From positions 64,155,463 through 64,219,462 of the forward strand of contig JALMGJ010000005.1 in assembly GCA_023362775.1 (NCBI GenBank): 64,000 nt of DNA, in the 5' to 3' direction. This document shows positions 56,180 through 64,000 of the stretch, piece by piece. Origin of the DNA: Charina bottae. Taxonomy: Eukaryota > Chordata > Lepidosauria > Squamata > Charinaidae. Positions within the stretch are counted from its first letter, which is position 1, and the number at the start of each line of letters is the position of its first letter. The notes under the pieces were generated by a model. That model saw only the letters and a list, made by a program, of their open reading frames with translations. It searched no databases and was not told where the DNA came from. The position numbers and the translations under genes are program-made.

Positions 56180-56960
56180 TTTATTTATTTATTCAATTTA
56201 TATAGCTGCTCATCTCAAACCAGACTCTGGGTGGCTAACAGGAATAAAAACAATCAACAATAAAAACAATACCAAAAAATTAAATAATAATATAAATATA
56301 AATATAAATATAAATATAAATATAAATATAAATATAAATATAAATATAAATATAAATATAAATATAAATATAAATATAAATATAAATATAAATATAGCCG
56401 AGAGATCTTAAAAGCCATAGGTGTTAGCACAGCCATGAAACGGGGCCCTTCACACACTCGGGGCTCCAGGCCTGGCCACAAAGCCAGGTCTTCAAGGCCT
56501 TCCAAAAAGCCAAAAGGGTCGGGGCCATCCTAATCTCAGGAGGAAGGATGTTCCAGAGGGCAGGCACCACAGCAGAAAAGGCACGTCTCCTGGTCCCCGC
56601 CAGCCGACATTCCTTGGCTGACAGGACCCAGAGCATGCCCATCCTGCTGGACCGGATTGGACAGGTAGGAATAACTGGGAAAAGACGGTCCCTAAGGTAA
56701 CCCAGTCCCAAGCCATGAAGGGCTTTAAAGGTGACAACCAGCACCTTGAATTGCACCCGGAAACACACTGGCAACCAATGCAGCTCCCGAAGCAGTGGTG
56801 TTACATGTGCCGAGTAGCCGACACTATTTACAACCTGGGCAGCTGCATCCTGTACCAGCTGAAGCGTCCGAATGCTCTTCAAGGGCAGCCCCATGTAGAG
56901 CGCATTGCAATAGTTTAGTTCTCTAGTCAATGTATTACACCAAAAAAAACCCCAAACCAA
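56180..56960 (-). mobile_element. L2-type LINE, C-terminal RT region and 3' UTR
   Basis: The minus-strand frame of 178 codons at 56960-56424 contains LNYCNALYMGLPLKSIRTLQ, HVTPLLRELHWLPVCFRVQF, LVVTFKALHGLGLGYLRDRL, AFSAVVPALWNILPPEIRMA and LLAFWKALKTWLCGQAW. This is the standard squamate L2/CR1-group C-terminal region. The open frame is intact over this span, so the copy is fairly young. The 3' UTR contains a (TATAAA)n array, and the 3' end lies near the ATTTATTTATTTATTC and (GTTT)n run at 56148-56195. Confidence 0.9.
56290..56396. repeat. (TATAAA)n array within the L2 3' UTR
   Basis: About eighteen near-perfect hexamers. The same unit follows the BovB end at 1505-1590. Asparagine-isoleucine and leucine-tyrosine repeat frames across it are artefacts. 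Confidence 0.97.
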
Positions 56961-58888
56961 TAGAACAGTCCATAAAATTCATCTTTTCCCCTAGTCTCTC
57001 CACCCTATACTACTCTTTCCTGGTATGTAATCTGTAAATTCACTTAACTCTTTCCCTCTTCCTCCCCATACACTTGAACACATTCTCAAGACAGATGTTA
57101 ACTATTCTTCAACACTAAAATTTACTTGGCAGTGAATATAAATGAGATGGCATTTCTTAAATCATTATTTCTTATCATACCTTGTGATAATACTGCTTAA
57201 AACCTGCTTTAGCCCAGCATAACTGTTGGTTCTGGAGTTGTATTCTGATATATGTGCCAATTTGAGGAAAGTTGCTTTAGCCCTTGTATCTCACAGTTTT
57301 TCATAAGTTTTGTTACATTCTCTTCCTCAGGATTATAACAGCCTCTTTTCTGGCCCTTTTGAATGATCTCACAATGGCCTATAAACTTGTTTAAAGCTGC
57401 CTTATTTTTAAAAAAACCCCATTCAACAAGTGTTCACCCTTGAAACTGCTATTATCTATATCTGTCTTTTGTCTTTATTGTAAAATTCTCTAGGAAAAAA
57501 AAATCCTGTCTCGGACTCTATATTTTTCTAATCTTTTAACTGGCATCTGTTTAAAATTAGTTTTCTGGTTTCCCTTTCCCAAACAAGATAGGAGCTCTTG
57601 ATACACTTATTTTCTTCCCTTGTCATTTTAATTTATTTATTATAGTGATTTTCACCCTGTTCTTCAAAGAGGCTCCCACGACGGCTTACCAAATCAAGAA
57701 CATACAATAAAAATGCAGCAAATCAATTTAGAAATGTAAAAATATAGCCACAGCAGAATTTTAAAATGATGTTAAAAACCTTTAGGAGAGATAAAACAGA
57801 TTAAAAGGCCAGGAAAAAATAAGACCTTTTCATAGTGTCAAAAGGACAGTTAAAGTGGGTGCCAGGTTACCTTTCCTTCATCAGAGTGCTGCTGCTAAAT
57901 TTTAAAGTATCACCTCTGCACTTTAAAACATTTGCCACAGAAAACTCCTAATATTGAATTTTGCCTCAGAGATGTGGGTTCAGCATTTTGCTTGGTTTCT
58001 ATATTATGCCCCTATTCATGCCAAAAAGGATTTGGTTTTGGCAAATCATGCAATTTCTCATGAAGACAGATCTTCTGACACACTTGCTTTCTCCTTGTAA
58101 AAAGGTTAAGATATAAATGTAGTAAACAAACTAACTGGAAAAATGCTTTACAAAACTTATAATGTGAGATGTTTTGGTGGGATAACAAATGCATCTTTAG
58201 AAAAATACTATGATCACGTAAAAATGTAAGAGCCCTGTTAGATCAAATCAAAGGCCCTTTCAACCAAGCATCCTAGTTGGCACCATCGTCAATCGGATTT
58301 GTCTAAGAAGTCACAAATCAGGCAGGAGTCATGTCCCATGTTTCTCTGTCTTCTCGTGTGCTTTTAAACTTTGTGGTTCAATATGAACACTCCAATAAAC
58401 CTATCCTCCATTGGTTTAGACCAGTCTTCCAATTGATGTCCTCCAAACTTGGTGAGACTGCAACTGTCAACAAGAATGGCTTCAAATTATGGATAATGTA
58501 GTTCCAGAAAATTATACATTCTGGAATTGAAGATTCTATATTGATTATATTATCAGCCCCTCCTCCTCAGAATTAATATGAATAGGTGGAGGTCTCTATT
58601 ATTAGTGAATAAATGTGCATGCAACATGATCCTAAGAATTCTTTCTCAGTAGGTCCCACCAAATTCAAAATGATTGAATAGCAATCCGAATCTAAAATTG
58701 TTTTGTTCTTTCTAATATAATCATTGTTACAAATTTTGTCTATGGCCATAATACTTTTTTCCATTATTTCATCACTCACACGTGTAATTATGACATAATT
58801 AAACTTATTTACATTTAAAGCTATGTAGTTTTATGTATCATTACTTCTGGAATTTTTCTGTGATGATGGTGATGAAGATGATGATGAA

Positions 58889-58921
<33 letters not shown>

Positions 58922-59498
58922 ATAGGTTTCACATTGTTTAGAGGGGAGATGAGTAGGAGGGACTGGAACAGACACCAGAATTCAATTCAAAATTATCCCC
59001 CAGAGCTGTAGATGGTTAATTTATTTCAAGGCTCAAATAAATAACCATACATTCTGGTTAGTTATTAACTCATTAATGTGTGCATTAATTTCTGGGGCTA
59101 TATCAAGGTTTTGACATATTTCAAGGAGAAAGGAGATTCAGAACATTCCAAAAGGGAAGCTTAAGAAGAACACCTGCCAAATCATATACTGGCAAAAGTG
59201 TATCTTGGAACTCTATGTGCATTCAGCGATTTGCCAAACCCCAAGCAATGCTTCATATCTGCAAAAGAATTTGGCATTTTCAGTCCCAGCAATCTATGGT
59301 TCTTGTTGAAAAACATGACTTTTCATTCCTTTTGCTCAACTTCTGGAAGTCAAATTGATAGCCCATTTTGAAAGAGATACCGAAGGCCTTTTCTACCTAT
59401 AACATTATTTTTAGTAGAGACTTAGTAGTAGCAGTAGAAAAAAATGTTTGCTGAAATACTTAATGCTGCATGCAATATGGAAAGCACCCAATTTTAAG
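56961..59498. other. Mostly unique sequence with repeat traces
   Basis: Weak LINE-tail-like sequence at about 57635-57900 (ATTTATTTATTATAG then CACCCTGTTCTTCAAAG). A phrase at 58229-58275, AGAGCCCTGTTAGATCAAATC...GGCCC, is reminiscent of a widespread reptile repeat. A (GAT)n array lies at 58861-58922. No gene recognised. Confidence 0.4.
58861..58922. repeat. (GAT)n microsatellite
   Basis: About twenty GAT units with two GGT/GAA interruptions in the first half. Confidence 0.95.
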
Positions 59499-60071
59499 TC
59501 AAATGAGATTTCCAAGAGACGTGCTATCTAATTCCAATAACACAGTGGATGTGTTTTCTCCTGCAAACTTAATGACTGTTGCTGCTGATTGCTCTTTTTT
59601 ACTATACTGAAACATAACATCTGGATACTTCTGGAGTGTTCTTGTTCCATGAGGAAAGAGTGAATGTGATATTATACATAAACAGTTCAAGAAACTCAAC
59701 TCTGGACAATGTGCAAGGCAGAACATTATTGCAGAGAAATTGCAACATTCAAATGCCAGTTGTAATTCTGTGATTTCTGGCCCCAGAAATTTCTGATTAC
59801 ACAAAGCCTTAGGTCTACAAGTTACTATTTCTAAAAAAGATTTCCAGCAAATGACTTCATAATCCCTCTCAGCAATATTCAGGTAGCACTTCTTCATAAA
59901 CAGAGCTCTGGAGCTTCCCCTGAGGGAATTCTTTGGAGACAGAGCTCTATATGGTGTTGAAACACATAGTCTACTGACAGGATATGGTAAAGTTGTTTTC
60001 AGTCCTGTTGGATCCATTTCCCTGAGAAGGTTTGAACTGGGCCATAAACTACAACAGGCTGGAGCTAGCAT
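59499..60071 (-). CDS. Unassigned 190-codon open frame (doubtful)
   Basis: The longest open frame in the window outside LINE coding and outside GC-rich or simple repeats. It begins MLAPACCSLWPSS and ends STSLGNLI. I recognise no domain, signal peptide, membrane segment or repeat; cysteines are fairly frequent (e.g. ECCNFSAIMFCLAHC). The surroundings hold no promoter-like or splice context that I can defend, and neighbouring sequence is AT-rich intergenic. A chance frame of this length is uncommon but possible in 64 kb. It could also be a decayed repeat protein or a single exon. Treat as hypothetical. Confidence 0.15.
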   Translation of the reverse strand: MLAPACCSLWPSSNLLREMDPTGLKTTLPYPVSRLCVSTPYRALSPKNSLRGSSRALFMKKCYLNIAERDYEVICWKSFLEIVTCRPKALCNQKFLGPEITELQLAFECCNFSAIMFCLAHCPELSFLNCLCIISHSLFPHGTRTLQKYPDVMFQYSKKEQSAATVIKFAGENTSTVLLELDSTSLGNLI

Positions 60072-60079
60072 AGCTAACT

Positions 60080-63027
60080 CTTCCTCCTCCCCTCCAGTGC
60101 TTCTAATGAGGGGTTTGGAAAGCTTGGAAAGTTTTCATAACAGATCTTCTGCCTTAATAGATTTACTTGCTCCTCCTTAGCCACAGTTAGGATTGCAAAT
60201 TTCTTAAATAACATAGGGTCTGTAAAACTGATTTAACAGATCCTTCTGCAATAGAAATGAAACAATTCATGCACAGAACTTATTCCCAAGTTTATAAACC
60301 ATTATTTGTCTTAAGAAACATTATTTGAACATGAAGAATTATTTATTCCCCCCGATTCAGAATTCAAACGTTATGCATGCATAATCAATGGCAGTTCAAA
60401 CCAATATATACATTTATATTATCAATAAATATTATATATGATAGTAGGATTCCTTGTTGTAAGTACCCATTTCAGAAATATGTAAGATTATTTCATTTGA
60501 AAATCCCCAAAGGTTCAATATTACCAATAATTATAAGACAGATTGTTGCAATCATTCAAAAAAAGAAAAAGTATTCAGTGCAACTTCTAGAGAATTATCA
60601 TATCCATAGCAAGCTGCCTTCTACTTAGTGAGACCATTTGTCAACCTAGTTTAATATTATTAGTAATGGCCCTTTTCCAACATTTGCTTAACTGGATCAA
60701 TGAAGGGTTAGTGTGTTGTGGGAACTCCAAAAAGGGTTTAACTGACACATTCAAACAGCCCAAGGATCTATATTTAGATCTAGCCCAAGGATCTCAAAAT
60801 AGACCAGTCTTGCATAAGGTTAAACAATGCATGTTAGTCAATCATGTGATAAGAACTGTTGATCATGGTGTTAACTAACCCCTATATCTTTTGAGATTCA
60901 TAGGCTCTCCTCTAGACAACAACCATCTCTCTGTTTTCACATGAACATGGGGAAAGTGAAAAATGAGTAACTAAATGTGGGAGGCAGGTTGGGATTCTAC
61001 CACCACCACTCAAAAGAAATTGGTAGGCTATGAGAGCCTCCCAGACATTTTGTAATGGTTGGGACGAACGTAAAGATGCCCAGTTCAGCACAAGACCAGC
61101 TAACCATGATTATGCACTGCTAGTGCACAGTGGCGAGTCTGTTGACTGGTGTAAAAGTCTGAAAAAGAATTGGGAGCATTTCAAAACATAGCAAATCAAC
61201 AGCAGACATTTCAGTCTTATTTCTTAAAAGAGACAGGAGCCCTTCAATTAAGGGATGGGTGGAGGTTGAGTTCAAACAACTCGCAGACACCCTGCCTTAA
61301 TGTATCCCATGATAAATGAGACATGGAGATTTACTTAGTTACATACCATTGACAAGATGTTGAATCCTAACCCTTCTTTCCTGGCACTAAATCTGATTTG
61401 TGTGTATCTTTCTTCCAAAGTCCTCAGGGGCTTGACAACTGGGAGAAGGGAAGACTGGGCCATTTGTTGTGGGAATGGGCACTGTAGCAAACCTGGGTCA
61501 CAGGCAGGATTCTTTCCTAAGCCTTCTTGGATATGCCTGTCACCCAGCTAAAGAAGGATTGCACAAATCACATGGAAAAATAAAAATAAAGCTAAATAAA
61601 ATAAATAAATAAATAAAATAAAAATAAATAAACAAAATAAATGTTAGTTACCATAATAACAGCTTGATATAATGGGGACACTCACTCTACAAACAAAAAT
61701 ATTACAGCGACTTTTAAAATTGAATAATATCTAATTACCCAAGTTCATGGCTTGCAATTTAGATAGTTCTTCAAATTAGGCTGGGTCAATACAGCAGTTA
61801 ACTGAAAGTGAAACGTGGAATTATACTTGAAGTGCCAAATAAGTTTAAATGTTGGAAACTGTATCAATAGCAGTTGCCCCTCCCTCATACACTGTACTGA
61901 TGATGACTTCATCATCTTTAATGTGCTGCCTCTTAAACTGGAAGAGTTTTTAATCTCCAAGTTAACCTCCCAAACAACTCAAACCAGCTCTGTCCCCTCC
62001 CAATTCTATAGAAAAAACTAATCCACAAAGTAATTTGTTTCTCCATTAAACTCCATATTTGCCCAAGCTTTTATTTGGCCCATCCAAAGGCCACATCAGT
62101 CGGGCAATTAAGTTCATATATCCAGATCATGCAGTTCCTTGCTTGCTTCCTGGACCACAAATGCAAAGCATGAGTCAAGTTTGCTGGGAATACTGCAAGG
62201 CATGGCAAAGAAACATTTTCAAGCCCTCCATCCTAAAAGCTGGCAATCTCTTCCCAAGTGCCAGCTGCCATTTGAGTGCTGAACTCCAAAGCTAATATCC
62301 AAATTAAAAACACCAGTGTTTCTTTTTCCAGAATGCCCTTCCAATGTTTCCCTTCCCTTCCCTCTTCATTCCAAACTAATCATCAGCCTGAAATGTGTGG
62401 TTTATCTCCAGTGTACTGGCCCAACTGACAAAAACATTGTCATTTGCTTGCTCATCTTCCATTTTACTAGGCCCTGCGGCTTTGATTCACAGTTCAAATT
62501 GCTGTTTGAACCTTTTCCAGATATCCTCAGCATTCCCCATAATTTTTAAGGCTGGTGGGGGATTTACACATTGCAATCACACAAACTCAGCCACAGTTAC
62601 TTTTATTCTACCTTTCTCTTTGCTGGAGTCAGCACTGGATTCCTCACAAGGTTTTTTACCAAGTGAGTTTGGTTTTCTATTTGTGGGCCAACATAGCATT
62701 TCCGAGGAGAGAGAGGCACCTTTTAGACAATTTAGTTACTTAGAGCTACAGAATGGCTTAGATACTGCTTGAGAGAGACAAGGTGCATTAAGCTGTCTCA
62801 GGAACACATACAACACAGCAAGTAAAATGCTGTTGTAGGTGATTTCTTCCCACAGTCAAAATCTTTTCTTCCCAAATTCTCTAGGGACCGAAGTACAAGA
62901 CACAGTCCTTAGCCTGAGCTTGCTTACTCAGGCTCTTTCTCTCTTTCCCACACAGATGTCATTTAGCCCTTGATTTTAAATTGGACTTTTCTTACATCAC
63001 AAAATATGTCCTGGCTGTGTTCAGTTT
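60080..63027. other. Unique AT-rich sequence
   Basis: No gene recognised. AAAT repeats at about 61595-61640. Overlapping frames at 62316-62772 (up to 125 codons) show no known motif. Confidence 0.4.
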
Positions 63028-63095
63028 TTGCTGGCTAGGGAATTCTGGGAGTTGAAGTCCACACATCTGAAAGTTGCCAAGGTTGAGAAACACTG
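63028..63095. mobile_element. Hairpin hAT miniature element, half copy
   Basis: TGGGAGTTGAAGTCCACACA, TCTGAAAGTTGCCAAGGTTG and AGAAACACTG match the right half of the element at 56016-56135. The left half is missing, so it is a truncated relic. Confidence 0.8.
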
Positions 63096-64000
63096 GTATA
63101 TAGAGAGAAACATATAGAAATATTCAGTAGCCTGGTGCTTACCAATAAAGTATTAGGAAGTATATAAGAAACATCAGAAGGAAGATTCTTATCCAAGTAT
63201 GGCTATAGAAGAAGTCATTTTAATATCTCAGAACTGAAGAAGATAAAATCCCATCCCTGGGAACCCCAGTGTGGCATCCATGGATGGCAATATACGCTGA
63301 CAGGCACCCTGTTCTATCTGATTTAAATTGTTTGATTATTTTAATTTTAAAGAAGAAAATGGGTACAGTGCAAAGCCAAGCCAGTGCAAAGATCTAGCAT
63401 CATTTTCATTGATAAGAATGCCTTTAAAACTCACATAATTCCAAATCATTCTTAGAAAATGAAAACAGTAGGTAGATACAGTCCAATGCTTTTTCTGGAA
63501 ATGGCCACATGCATATAAAAAGCAAAAGTAAGATGGATATAACAGGGATCTGAAGGTGATGGTGCAAAGCAACCTCACATTTTTATTTACTGGTAAATGG
63601 GTGTGTTGTAACTGTCTGTGCCCAACATGGTATCCATTCCATGAACAGGCAAGCCTCCCTGGCAGCTATTTTGCATATGAGTGCTCGTGACATATTCTCA
63701 AAATTCCCAATGTGCCAACTAAAGCTCAAAATTTAGAGATTTTTTTGTATGTACTGCATGTACTTAAAAATATTTCCAGCCCATTCACTGTCCAAAGGAT
63801 TTCTGGTGAGTCCTAGTTCACAAAAGATAAAACAGTAAAACCTTGTAAAATGAATAATAATTTAAAATCTGCAATAGCCACCAGCATCCCTGCAGTCACG
63901 TGATCAGAATAGGGCACCTGGCAACTGGCATGTACTTACGATGGTTGTAGTGTCCCAGGGTCACTATAAAGCATAATCAGCTGCCACAATTCTGTTATTA
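63096..64000. other. Unique AT-rich sequence to window end
   Basis: No gene or repeat family recognised; the 80-codon minus-strand frame at 63336-63578 has no known motif. Confidence 0.45.

Noticed and set aside
58229..58530. Two traces of old interspersed repeats (AGAGCCCTGTTAGATC... and CCTCCAAACTTGGTGAGACTG...)
   Set aside because: They resemble widespread reptile repeats in wording but are too degraded to assign a family or limits.

Overview
The window reads as a gene-poor, AT-rich stretch of a squamate reptile nuclear genome, most likely a snake. The case rests on the mix of repeats. BovB (RTE-clade) LINEs share a 3' end with tRNA-headed SINEs of the Sauria type. Alongside them are squamate-style L2/CR1 and L1 fragments, hAT miniature transposons, and long tetra- and hexanucleotide arrays. 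I found no exon of a host protein gene, no tRNA or rRNA gene, no CRISPR array and no bacterial signal. The species call is inference; the repeat identities come from the encoded peptides, termini and target site duplications (TSDs).

Layout. 1-5.5 kb: a BovB 3' end with a (TATAAA)n tail, an L2 relic, and an L1 3' portion split by a CpG-rich hAT miniature element. 5.5-6.2 kb: a second copy of that hAT family, then a solo LTR of a Ty1/copia family. 7.8-14 kb: two fold-back insertions of one inverted-repeat family, a 604-bp tandem duplication that looks perfect, a third CpG-rich hAT copy, and tRNA/CORE-type SINEs. 15.1-16.9 kb: a BovB copy with its reverse transcriptase core deleted. 17-31 kb: unique AT-rich DNA with microsatellites, L2/CR1 pieces and several Sauria-type SINEs. 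31.26-36.14 kb: a nearly complete Ty1/copia retrotransposon on the minus strand (LTR, gag, protease, integrase, RT, RNase H), broken by stops and by a SINE piece. 36.2-39.2 kb: two BovB copies with clean TSDs, one an internally deleted mini-element. 41-42 kb: an L2 split by a full-length SINE. 42-53 kb: mostly unique AT-rich DNA, including a candidate conserved noncoding block near 50 kb. 52.8-56.9 kb: a long hairpin, the third fold-back copy, the fourth CpG-rich hAT copy, an L2 and a hairpin hAT element. 57-64 kb: unique sequence with one unexplained 190-codon open frame.

The elements interact in visible ways. BovB supplies the 3' end used by the Sauria-type SINEs and by one of two SINE families that share a head but have different tails. 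hAT miniatures sit inside L1 and CR1, and SINEs sit inside L2 and copia, so relative ages can be read from nesting. The most unusual items are: (1) the CpG-rich hAT family with exact 8-bp TSDs and fast-changing cores; (2) the fold-back family, with TSDs of 13-15 bp and a hammerhead-ribozyme-like core; (3) an amniote Ty1/copia element whose primer binding site copies the anticodon arm of initiator tRNA-Met, as in Drosophila copia.
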